6,087 nucleotides of DNA from Planctomycetota bacterium (GTDB lineage: Bacteria; Planctomycetota; UBA1135; UBA2386), in contig JAGQRA010000282.1 in NCBI GenBank assembly GCA_020425885.1, positions 1 through 6,087 on the forward strand. The letters are read 5' to 3'. A model generated the notes under the pieces. That model did no database searches. It was not told the origin of the DNA and saw only the letters and a list, made by a program, of their open reading frames with translations. Both the position numbers and the translations under genes were made by a program. The stretch's first letter is position 1. The number at the start of each line of letters is the position of its first letter. This document shows, piece by piece, positions 1 through 5,620 of this stretch.

Positions 1-430
1 CGCCGTGACCAGCCGCGGCCGTGTCCACGGTCCGATGGCCCAGGTCCTGGCGATCGCCGCCGCCCACTTCCCGCCGGGCGAGCGGCTCGAGACGCCGGGT
101 GTCGGCGATCTCGACGTGACCGCGGTGTTGCACGGGGTGCCGGCGCCTCGCGACGACGCGGCCGGAGCGCTGCAGGCTCACCTCGATCTGCTGGCCGAGG
201 CGCCCGAGGACGAGGGCTGGCTGCTCGACGCCTTCGCGCTGGCCTGCAGCCTCGGGCGGCGCGAGCTGGCCGCCGAGTTGCTGGAGCGCTGGCGTCGGGT
301 GGCGGAGGGCGGCGATGCGCCGCTGGGGGCCGTGCTCTCGGCAGAGATCCTGATCCGCATGCTGCCTGCGGCCGACGCGAAGCCGGCCGACGGCGGCGAC
401 GGGGGCAAGGGCGAGGTCGGCCCTGGCTGA
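1..430 (+). CDS. Hypothetical protein, C-terminal part (5' end outside window)
   Basis: The frame is open to the left edge and ends at TGA 428-430, so about 142 residues of a longer protein are probably visible. A GTG at position 5 could start it, but no ribosome binding site can be judged there. I do not recognise a family. The visible part is rich in Ala, Leu, Glu and Arg and looks helical. One stretch, residues about 70-98 counted from the GTG (LLDAFALACSLGRRELAAEL then LERW), reads like a helix-turn-helix pair of TPR type. The last 20 residues are a Gly/Asp/Lys-rich, probably disordered tail. No signal peptide or membrane segment is visible. Third-position G/C bias and helix-like residue patterning support real coding. 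It converges on the DUF2911-like gene with only 9 bases between the two stops, so no dedicated terminator fits between them. Confidence 0.6.
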   Translation, partial: AVTSRGRVHGPMAQVLAIAAAHFPPGERLETPGVGDLDVTAVLHGVPAPRDDAAGALQAHLDLLAEAPEDEGWLLDAFALACSLGRRELAAELLERWRRVAEGGDAPLGAVLSAEILIRMLPAADAKPADGGDGGKGEVGPG

Positions 431-439
431 TCGGGTCCG

Positions 440-982
440 CTACTTGTCCTTCTTGTCCGCCATCGGCTCGAACGTGAGGACGCAGAACTTCATGCCGAAG
501 GCGATGTAGACACCGGCGCCGGCATCGTCGCCCGCGAACAGGCACATCATCAGGCGCTTGCTGGCCTCGTGGTTGTCCATCAGCGGCAGCTTCATGGTCT
601 TGGCCTTATGGTCCCCGGACTGGAAGTTGATCTGCCACTCGCAGTCGTCGTTGATCGTGTAGTAGACCTTGTACTCGCCGGCCGGCAGCTCGAGGTCGCC
701 GCACTTGCAGGCGGCCGAGTTCTTGAAGGAGCCGATCGGCATCTTGGTCGCGGCGCCGTTGATGCGGGCGCGGGTGTCGCCGCCGTTCTCCTTGTCCATG
801 GCCGACTCCATGGTCGAGCCGCGGGCCCAGGTGATCGAGGTGTAGTCGAGGTCGAACGTCTGGCCGCCGCTCTTGACGGACTGCTTGACCTCGGGCGCAC
901 CGCGGTTGGAGCTGCCGGTCTTCTGGGCGAAGGCGGGCGTGCAGAGGGCGGTGGCGAGAACGAACGTGAGTAGCTTCTTCAT
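440..982 (-). CDS. Secreted DUF2911-like protein
   Basis: This is a 180-residue protein. The ATG at 982 is chosen because it begins a clear Sec signal peptide: MKK, a hydrophobic stretch (residues 4-15), then a signal peptidase I site AFA|Q at 17-20. A GAGGA ribosome binding site lies at 995-991, 8 bases upstream. The mature part is predicted to be exported to the periplasm or cell surface. Residues about 30-173 resemble the DUF2911 family, a beta-rich domain of unknown function. The best match is LELPAGEYKVYYT near residues 97-109, followed by EWQINF (115-120), which corresponds to the family's LPAGxYxLFxIPG...EWTVIF segment. The family's usual VWRTGANEAT motif is not recognisable, apart from a similar RARINGAATKMPIG at 71-84, so this is a divergent member. 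Mature-part cysteines are at 92, 94, 114, 147 and 167. It lies 67 bases after the amidotransferase gene and may be co-transcribed or have its own promoter. Confidence 0.75.
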   Translation of the reverse strand: MKKLLTFVLATALCTPAFAQKTGSSNRGAPEVKQSVKSGGQTFDLDYTSITWARGSTMESAMDKENGGDTRARINGAATKMPIGSFKNSAACKCGDLELPAGEYKVYYTINDDCEWQINFQSGDHKAKTMKLPLMDNHEASKRLMMCLFAGDDAGAGVYIAFGMKFCVLTFEPMADKKDK

Positions 983-1029
983 GGCTTGGATCCTCGGTGG
1001 TAAGGGGAATCGAGGGCGAAGCAGTCTAC

Positions 1030-1045
1030 GCACGAGGGCCCGTGC
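1030..1045 (-). other. Short hairpin in amidotransferase/DUF2911-like intergenic gap
   Basis: On the minus strand the sequence GCACGGGCCCTCGTGC can form a stem of five pairs, plus one G-U pair, over a small loop. It begins a few bases after the amidotransferase stop. It is not followed by a T run, so it is not a textbook intrinsic terminator. It may only attenuate or protect the upstream transcript, or have no role. A stem this short is not rare in DNA this rich in G+C. Confidence 0.25.
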
Positions 1046-1049
1046 CGGC

Positions 1050-2825
1050 TCACGGATCTCCCGATTCCCGATCGTGCTGTTCCTGGCTGCGCAGGAACAC
1101 CTCGTAGGCGGCGAGCAGGTAGAGGCCGTGGCCGAGATCGCAGCCGCCGCGGCGATGGCGATCGATCGCGGCGCCGACGCCGCCGGCATCGAGATGCGGG
1201 CGGTCGAGGGTGCGGCGATCGCGCAGCAGGTCGAGCAAGGGAAGATCTCCCCGGAACCAGCGGTCGAGCGGGAGCGAGAAGCCGCGCTTCCGCTGCCGGA
1301 ACACGCGCGCCGGCAGGTCGCCTTCGAACGCGGCGCGGAGCCTCCTCTTGCCGAGGTCGGAGGCGACCGTCGCGGTCGGATCGGGTTCGCCTTCGAGGTA
1401 GGGGCAACGGGCTTCGACGCCGGCGGCCATGGTCGCGATGTCGACCTTGGGCAGCAGATCGTGGCGCAGGTAGCCATCGAGATCGGCGTCGCGGGCGCGT
1501 CGGGAGAGGCTGTGACCGGGCGTGGCGCCGGCGTACGGCGAGCGGTCCTCGTCGAGTTCGTCGGGGCTGCCGGCGAGAACGGTCGCGGCGAAGGCCGGCG
1601 GCGTCACGGCGAGCAACGCCGCGATCGGGTCGTCGCCGGTGACGGCGCGCCACCAGCGCGCGAAGTAGCCCGTGCCCCATCGCGATGCCGTGCGTCGCAG
1701 CCACGGCAGCCGCGGCAACCGCCTCAGGGCCGCATAGCGGCGGTAGCCGAAGAACAGCTCGTCGGCGCCTTCGCCGCCCAGCATGACCTTGATGCCGGTG
1801 GCCGCCGCGGCGCGCGCGACCGCGTGCACCGCCAGGATCGAGGGGTCGCCGAGCGGCATGCCGGCGTGCAACGTCAGCCGCGGCAGCGCGTCGAGCACGC
1901 CCGGGCCGCCGTCGACGGGGTGGAACGGCAACCGACAGTGGGCGGCGACGGCGACGGCGAGCTCGCGTTCGACGCCGGCAGCACCGTCGGCACGGAACTG
2001 GAACGCGGGCAGCGGTCGGTCGATCGCGCGCAACGCGGCGGCGAGGCAGCTGCTGTCGATGCCGCCCGAAAGGAACAGGCCCGCCGCGACGGTGGTGTCG
2101 CTGCAGCGATCGACGCTGGCGATGAGGCGTTGGCGCAGGTTCGCGGTCGCGGACGCGCCGCGCGCGGTCGGCGTCGCGGCGGCGCTGGCGCCGCGCGGCG
2201 CCGCCATGAGTCGCAGTCCGTCGTCGAGTGTTCGCGGCGCCGGCACCGCGAAGCCGAAACGGACGAGCTGCCACAGGCGCGCACCGGCCGCGGGGCGCGG
2301 CATGCCGAGCGCGCGCAGCGCCGGCAGCGACGAGGCGAACGCGAGCACCGCGTCGTCCGGACCGTCGACCAGCATGAACAGCGGCTTCTCGCCGTAGCGG
2401 TCGCGGCCGTGGACGAGCTCGCCGCTGTCGCGGTCGACGACGGCGAAGGCGTGGTGGCCGCGCAGCCGCGCCAGCAGATCGCGCCGGTCGCGTTCGACGG
2501 CGAGCAGCGGCAGCCAGGCGTCGTTCGGCGGGGCGCGACGTCGCAGCGCGGCCGGCAGCAGCTCGGCCCAGAGCTCGCGCGCGTTGGTGATGGCGCCGTT
2601 GAGCACGGCGGCGAGCCGGCCGCCGCGGCGAACGACGGGCTGGCTGCTGCCCGGTTGCGTGATCGCGAGCCGCGCGCAGCCGAGCCACCAATCGCCGTGA
2701 CGGACGTGGCCACGGCCGTCCGGTCCGCGCCAGCTCAGGCGGTCCACCGCCCGCCGCATCGCCAGCGCCGGGTCGAGGCCGCGACGGCGCAACCAGTCGT
2801 CGCGAACTCCGACGATGCCGCACAT
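1050..2825 (-). CDS. asnB-like: Asparagine synthase-like glutamine amidotransferase (AsnB family)
   Basis: This is a 591-residue two-domain protein of the glutamine-hydrolysing asparagine synthase family. The N-terminal class II (Ntn) glutaminase domain covers about residues 1-205. It begins MCGIVG, giving the nucleophile Cys2 after Met removal, which fixes the start codon. It has RGPD at 33-36, RLAI at 52-55, Asp102 and GRDRYGEKPLF at 140-150. The synthetase domain carries the ATP-pyrophosphatase loop SGGIDSS (253-259), GGEGADELFFGY (350-361), LLPKVD (457-462), EARCPYL (471-477) and KRGFSLPLDRWF (513-524). The family uses glutamine-derived ammonia and ATP to amidate a carboxylate through an acyl-adenylate. 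Two points are unusual: the NGEIYN motif reads NGAITN (76-81), replacing the glutamine-binding Glu with Ala, and the segment after PYL (478-500) is shorter than usual and lacks the conserved FLD Asp. The substrate may therefore be something other than aspartate. Translation begins 4 bases after the inositol-phosphate synthase stop. Confidence 0.93.
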   Translation of the reverse strand: MCGIVGVRDDWLRRRGLDPALAMRRAVDRLSWRGPDGRGHVRHGDWWLGCARLAITQPGSSQPVVRRGGRLAAVLNGAITNARELWAELLPAALRRRAPPNDAWLPLLAVERDRRDLLARLRGHHAFAVVDRDSGELVHGRDRYGEKPLFMLVDGPDDAVLAFASSLPALRALGMPRPAAGARLWQLVRFGFAVPAPRTLDDGLRLMAAPRGASAAATPTARGASATANLRQRLIASVDRCSDTTVAAGLFLSGGIDSSCLAAALRAIDRPLPAFQFRADGAAGVERELAVAVAAHCRLPFHPVDGGPGVLDALPRLTLHAGMPLGDPSILAVHAVARAAAATGIKVMLGGEGADELFFGYRRYAALRRLPRLPWLRRTASRWGTGYFARWWRAVTGDDPIAALLAVTPPAFAATVLAGSPDELDEDRSPYAGATPGHSLSRRARDADLDGYLRHDLLPKVDIATMAAGVEARCPYLEGEPDPTATVASDLGKRRLRAAFEGDLPARVFRQRKRGFSLPLDRWFRGDLPLLDLLRDRRTLDRPHLDAGGVGAAIDRHRRGGCDLGHGLYLLAAYEVFLRSQEQHDRESGDP

Positions 2826-2829
2826 CCGG

Positions 2830-4044
2830 TCAGGCGTCTCGACGCACGCGATCGAGGTAGGACTCGAGCGCGTGCCACTGGCGGTGCAGGTCCTGTTCGG
2901 CGGTGTCGAGCGGCTGCTTGAAGAAGCACGCCAGATGCTTCATCGGGCCGGTCTCGCCGCGGCGCGCGGCCAGATCGGCGAGGCGCGCCAGATCCAGCAG
3001 CAGCGGCGCCGCCAGGATCGCGTCGCAGCCCTGCCAGATGAACTGCAACATCATCTTGAAGCCGAGGAAGCCTTCGAAGTGGATGAAGTCCCAGGCGGTC
3101 TTCATGTCGTTGAGCGACGGCACGTAGTCGATGCCGACGTGGGTGTGCAGCGGGTAGCCGAGCAGGTTCGGCAGCAGCTGATCCTTGGTCGCGACCTTGG
3201 CGCTCTTGTTCTCCGCACAGGCGAGGACGCGGCCGTCGCGATCGCCGAGGATGTTGTAGCCCTGCCAGGTGTGGACCCGCAGGTTGCGGTACTTGAACAT
3301 CGGCGCCAACGCCGATTTGACCAGGGTCTCGCCGGTCTTGCCGTCGCAGCCCATGTAGGGCGCACCGGTGGCGGCGAACAGCTCGCGGATCGCGGGGATC
3401 AGGGCGGCGTTGCTCGGCGTGAAGTGCACGAGCGGCAGGCCCAGCTTCGCCGCCGCGTAGGCGTAGATCGCCGACGGTCGCACGGCGCGGACCTCGTCGC
3501 GGTCGATCGCGCGCTCGAAGGCGGCGAGCGTGCGGTGGGCGCTGCCGAGGCGCAGCGGCGGCTCGGTCGAGCAGATGTTGATGCAGACGACGCGATCGAG
3601 CCGGTGGCGCTTCTTGAACTGCTCGAGGTCGCGGACGACCTGGTCGACCTGGGCGCGAAGCGGTCGGCGCTTCACCGCGCCGGCGGACTCGGCGACCATC
3701 GACTCGATGGTCCTGCCGGCGTTGGGCATGATGCCGGGGACGACGTTCTTGCTCGCGGCGCGGAGGTCGGCGCGCAGCGTCTTCAGCATGGTCTCCGAGA
3801 TCGTGCCGGTGTTCGCGGCGATCTCGGCCGCCTCGGCCACGTAGTCACTGCGGCGCACCTCGTGGCCGCCGAAGACGATGCCCGCGAGCGGCTGCCAGTC
3901 GATGTCGGCACCGGCTGCGGTCGCCGTCATCAGGCCCTGCGGCGGGCACAGGCCCCTGGCAATCGCGCGCGTGCCGACGACGAGGGTGGTGGCGAGTCCG
4001 CCGTAGGCGCCGAACAGCCATACGCCGAGGCGCGGGGACGTCAC
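2830..4044 (-). CDS. ino1: myo-Inositol-1-phosphate synthase
   Basis: This 404-residue protein would convert D-glucose 6-phosphate to inositol 1-phosphate (also numbered 3-phosphate), using NAD as an internal redox cofactor. It is the committed step toward inositol lipids, phosphodiester inositols or mycothiol-like compounds, and is cytosolic. The N-terminal Rossmann segment is GVWLFGAYGGLATT (7-20). Further family blocks are NICSTEPP (156-163), PSAIYAYAAAKLGLP (190-204), DGKTGETLVKS (234-244), GYNILGD (262-268), HTHVGIDYVPSLNDMKTAWD (300-319) and WQGCDAILAAPLLLDLARLA (337-356). Lys236, Lys243 and Lys314 fall where the family has its active-site lysines. The length fits the short prokaryotic type. 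The start is GTG at 4044 with a weak purine-rich AGAAGAA just upstream. A TTG at 4065 would add seven residues. Upstream in-frame codons beyond about 4079 lie in the inserted element and are not part of the gene. It is the first gene of a tight pair with the amidotransferase. Confidence 0.93.
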   Translation of the reverse strand: MTSPRLGVWLFGAYGGLATTLVVGTRAIARGLCPPQGLMTATAAGADIDWQPLAGIVFGGHEVRRSDYVAEAAEIAANTGTISETMLKTLRADLRAASKNVVPGIMPNAGRTIESMVAESAGAVKRRPLRAQVDQVVRDLEQFKKRHRLDRVVCINICSTEPPLRLGSAHRTLAAFERAIDRDEVRAVRPSAIYAYAAAKLGLPLVHFTPSNAALIPAIRELFAATGAPYMGCDGKTGETLVKSALAPMFKYRNLRVHTWQGYNILGDRDGRVLACAENKSAKVATKDQLLPNLLGYPLHTHVGIDYVPSLNDMKTAWDFIHFEGFLGFKMMLQFIWQGCDAILAAPLLLDLARLADLAARRGETGPMKHLACFFKQPLDTAEQDLHRQWHALESYLDRVRRDA

Positions 4045-4070
4045 ATTCTTCTGCGATTTGGCCAAGGGAG

Positions 4071-4088
4071 GGTCGAGGAGGATAGATG
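4071..4088 (+). repeat. Left copy of insertion-junction repeat
   Basis: The sequence GGTCGAGGAGGATAGATG matches GGTCGAAGGATAGATG at 5605-5620 in all bases except a 2-base gap. The exact 10-base core AGGATAGATG is at 4079-4088 here and 5611-5620 on the right. The core is fairly AT-rich for this DNA, so a chance second copy exactly bracketing the transposase is unlikely. IS110-family elements often show such repeats because the element end resembles its target. Which copy belongs to the element cannot be decided from one insertion. Confidence 0.6.
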
Positions 4089-4096
4089 AGATGAGA

Positions 4097-4165
4097 GGGC
4101 CAGTCTCCACGCAGTCCGTACAACGGCTGCAACACAACGGCCTCGAAGGCCAAGGAGACTGACCC
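4097..4165 (+). promoter_or_regulatory. Hairpin covering the transposase ribosome binding site
   Basis: GGGCCAGTCTCC at 4097-4108 pairs with GGAGACTGACCC at 4154-4165 in 11 of 12 positions (one C-A mismatch). The 3' arm runs to the base before the ATG at 4166. It contains most of the ribosome binding site AAGGAG (4152-4157). Inside the 45-base loop are a small hairpin GGCCT-CGA-AGGCC (4139-4151) and an 8-base direct repeat ACAACGGC (4120-4127 and 4134-4141). RNA entering from outside the element would include both arms and hide the binding site. A transcript starting within the loop would lack the 5' arm and be translatable. This protection from readthrough is known from other IS families; here it is inferred. 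The same fold could instead be part of a guide RNA. Confidence 0.5.
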
Positions 4166-5233
4166 ATGACACACGCTACTGCACTCCCCGTGACGCTGAC
4201 CACCGGATTGGACCTGGGCGATCGTACGACGCACCGCTGCACGCTGGACGCGGTCCGGCAGGTGGTCGAGCGTGGGCGGTTTCCGACGACGCGCGAAGCC
4301 CTACAGCGTGAGTTCGGCGGCATCCCGCATCGCCGGATCGTGATCGAGGCGGGCTCGCAATCGCTATGGATCAGCCATCTGCTGCGAGAGCTCGGTCACG
4401 AGGTGATGGTGGTCGACCCACGCCGCGTGCAGAAGCTGGTGTCGGGAAACCGGAAGACCGATCGCCGCGATGCGGAGTCGCTGGCGCGGCTGGCGATTGG
4501 CGTTCCCGAGCTGATGGGTGCCGCTCACCATCGCACGTTCGAGACACAGGCAGACTTGTCGATGCTGCGCAGCCGCGACATCTTGGTACGCATGCGGACG
4601 AAGCTGATCCTGCACGTGCGCGGCATCACCAAGGCGTTCGGGATCAAACTGCCGTCGGCATCAGCAGCCGGATTCCATCGCCGGGCGCTCGAGCTGATCC
4701 CGGAGCTGTTGCAGCCTGCACTGCTGCCCGTGCTCGGTGCGCTCGACGACCTCAAACGCCGCATCGATGCGTTGGATGCGGCGCTGCAGGCGGTGGCGAG
4801 GGCACGTCACCCCGAGACGAGTATCATGCGCCAGGTGCCTGGGGTCGGCCCCATCGTCGCGATGGCCTATGCGTTGACCGTCGGCGACCCGCGGCGCTTC
4901 CGGCGAAGCCGCGACGTCGGTGCCTGGGTTGGCCTGACACCGGACAAGAAGGCATCCGGGGATTCCGACCCGCAGTTGCGCATCCACAAGCGCGGGGACG
5001 GCTACCTGCGGCGACTGCTCGTCGTCGCCGCGCACTACATCCTCGGCCCGTTCGGCAAGGATTCGGACCTGCGGCGATACGGCCTTCTTCTCTGTGAGCG
5101 CGGCGGCCGCAACGCCAAGAAGCGCGCGGTCTGTGCCGTCGCGCGCAAACTCGCCGTGCTGTTACACCGGCTGTGGATCAGTGGCTCCGTCTACGAGCCG
5201 CTGCGCAACAGCAACAAGGTGGAGGTGGCCTGA
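4166..5233 (+). CDS. tnp: IS110-family transposase (RNA-guided DEDD recombinase)
   Basis: This 355-residue protein appears full length. The N-terminal RuvC-like DEDD domain has GLDLGD with Asp16, IVIEAGS with Glu61, and KTDRRDAE (97-104) with Asp99 and Asp102. A helical segment (about 125-215) follows. The C-terminal domain carries PGVGP (225-229), GDPRRFRRSRDVGAWVGLTP (240-259), then ASGDSDPQLRIHKRGDGYLR (263-282), in which Ser264 is the candidate catalytic serine. The conserved tail GGRNAKKRAVCAVARKLAVL (313-332) follows. In this family the protein binds an element-encoded RNA that specifies both target and donor DNA, and it excises and inserts the element through a circle. The ATG at 4166 has AAGGAG 8 bases upstream and directly follows the RBS hairpin. 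All four acidic residues and the serine are present with no frameshift, so it looks functional. I cannot place it firmly in the IS110 or IS1111 subgroup. Confidence 0.95.
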   Translation: MTHATALPVTLTTGLDLGDRTTHRCTLDAVRQVVERGRFPTTREALQREFGGIPHRRIVIEAGSQSLWISHLLRELGHEVMVVDPRRVQKLVSGNRKTDRRDAESLARLAIGVPELMGAAHHRTFETQADLSMLRSRDILVRMRTKLILHVRGITKAFGIKLPSASAAGFHRRALELIPELLQPALLPVLGALDDLKRRIDALDAALQAVARARHPETSIMRQVPGVGPIVAMAYALTVGDPRRFRRSRDVGAWVGLTPDKKASGDSDPQLRIHKRGDGYLRRLLVVAAHYILGPFGKDSDLRRYGLLLCERGGRNAKKRAVCAVARKLAVLLHRLWISGSVYEPLRNSNKVEVA

Positions 5234-5286
5234 TGTGCGATCGGCTCGACGCATCCGCTTCGGCCGCGGCGAACGCCTCCCGCATC

Positions 5287-5351
5287 GCAAGGCACGCGCC
5301 GCGAACTCCCGCTCGGTAGGACCGACGTCCATCGCGCGTCACATGCCTTGC
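5287..5351 (+). other. Two-part stem with apical hairpin in IS right end
   Basis: GCAAGGC (5287-5293) pairs perfectly with GCCTTGC (5345-5351). Directly continuing, ACGCGC (5294-5299) pairs with GCGCGT (5334-5339), separated on the 3' side by a 5-base bulge CACAT. The apical part holds another perfect hairpin TCGGT-AGG-ACCGA (5313-5325). Thirteen outer pairs plus five apical pairs give a branched or internal-loop RNA fold, the kind of layout in which guide loops of bridge RNAs occur. The role is inferred. Confidence 0.4.
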
Positions 5352-5402
5352 CGTGCTCCCGGCGATCGCCGCTCCGATGCCGCTCTCGAACGCAACTACG
5401 CA

Positions 5403-5433
5403 CCCGCACCCCAGAACCAGTACGGGGTGCGGG
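5403..5433 (+). other. Perfect 10-bp GC-rich hairpin in IS right end
   Basis: CCCGCACCCC (5403-5412) and GGGGTGCGGG (5424-5433) are exact reverse complements around the 11-base loop AGAACCAGTAC. Two more outer pairs are possible after one mismatch. It is the strongest simple hairpin in the window. It is not followed by a T tract, so it is unlikely to be an intrinsic terminator on the plus strand; read as minus-strand RNA it also lacks one. A structural stem of an element-encoded RNA is the more likely role. Confidence 0.45.
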
Positions 5434-5604
5434 CGCTACCTCAGGACGGCACGGGGCCTTCCTGTTCTTCCTTCCAATCCCCAGCCTGGCTGCTCGACGC
5501 AACTGAAAAGGAAACCTGACAGGCGAACACCCGTGACGCAGGTCACGGCGACCGACCGACTCACCGCCCGATCCCGGCGACTGCGACGACCGCTCGACCC
5601 TCGA

Positions 5605-5620
5605 GGTCGAAGGATAGATG
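5605..5620 (+). repeat. Right copy of insertion-junction repeat
   Basis: GGTCGAAGGATAGATG is the partner of 4071-4088, with identical 10-base core AGGATAGATG at 5611-5620. Its GGTCGA half is also the 3' arm of a 6-bp hairpin starting at 5594. I take it as the right junction between the IS110 element and the chromosome. Confidence 0.6.

Larger units (their letters stand above)
5234..5610 (+). ncRNA. Right non-coding end of the IS; candidate guide RNA region
   Basis: No convincing gene is present in this stretch. Reading frames here are Arg/Pro/Ser-rich and resemble no known protein. It contains several well-formed inverted repeats: a long two-part stem at 5287-5351, a 10-bp stem at 5403-5433, a 7-bp stem (CCGTGAC/GTCACGG, GCAG loop) at 5531-5548, and a 6-bp stem (TCGACC/GGTCGA) at 5594-5610 that abuts the junction repeat. 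IS110-family elements encode a bridge or seekRNA in a non-coding end. The left end here is too short for a typical one of 100-180 nt, so this is the better candidate. The presence of an RNA and its ends are inferred. I could not identify guide loops by matching to the flanks. Confidence 0.35.
4089..5620 (+). mobile_element. IS110-family insertion sequence
   Basis: The family assignment rests on the transposase at 4166-5233. The ends are inferred from the direct repeat AGGATAGATG at 4079-4088 and 5611-5620. Counting one copy as part of the element gives 1532 bp, within the usual 1.2-1.7 kb for the family, with a position uncertainty of about 10 bp. There are no terminal inverted repeats, as expected for IS110 elements, which move through a circular intermediate by RNA-guided recombination rather than cut-and-paste. 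A 7-bp inverted pair, CGCAGTC at 4110-4116 and GACTGCG at 5579-5585, lies where the IS1111 subgroup has subterminal inverted repeats, but this length is expected by chance. The left non-coding end is about 77 bp and the right about 387 bp. The element sits between a minus-strand inositol-phosphate synthase gene and a plus-strand lipoprotein gene. Confidence 0.7.

Noticed and set aside
983..1477. N-terminal extension of the DUF2911-like gene to an ATG at 1477
   Set aside because: The extension overlaps the amidotransferase gene and is Arg/Ser/Pro-rich. The internal ATG at 982 has a ribosome binding site and begins a clear signal peptide.
979..2823. Minus-strand open frame of 614 codons overlapping the amidotransferase gene in another frame
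   Set aside because: It is extremely Arg/Pro/Ala-rich and has no domain; it is a shifted frame of the real gene.
873..2921. Long plus-strand open frame of 682 codons across the amidotransferase gene
   Set aside because: It is the antisense of a clear AsnB-family gene and is Arg/Ala/Gly/Val-rich with no recognisable motif. Long antisense frames are expected in DNA with strong third-position G/C bias.
2815..4089. Plus-strand open frame of 424 codons opposite the inositol-phosphate synthase gene
   Set aside because: It is antisense to a gene with full-length family motifs and shows no protein-like motif.
4045..4323. N-terminal extension of the inositol-phosphate synthase to an ATG at 4323
   Set aside because: It would run through the IS left end and into the transposase gene on the other strand. 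The family fold begins at GVWLFGAYGG, seven residues after the GTG.
4366..5097. Second plus-strand open frame of 243 codons within the transposase gene
   Set aside because: It is a shifted frame of the transposase with Arg/Ala/Gly-rich, motif-free translation.
5361..5370. Perfect palindrome GGCGATCGCC
   Set aside because: It is short and made of common GC-rich words; a single copy with no spacing pattern supports no role.
5403..5433. The 10-bp hairpin as an intrinsic terminator for the transposase
   Set aside because: There is no T run after the 3' arm on either strand, and it lies 170 bases past the stop. It fits better as part of a structured RNA.
4110..5585. CGCAGTC / GACTGCG as subterminal inverted repeats of the element
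   Set aside because: A 7-base inverted match between two ends of about 80 and 380 bases is expected by chance. The location is suggestive but does not count as evidence.
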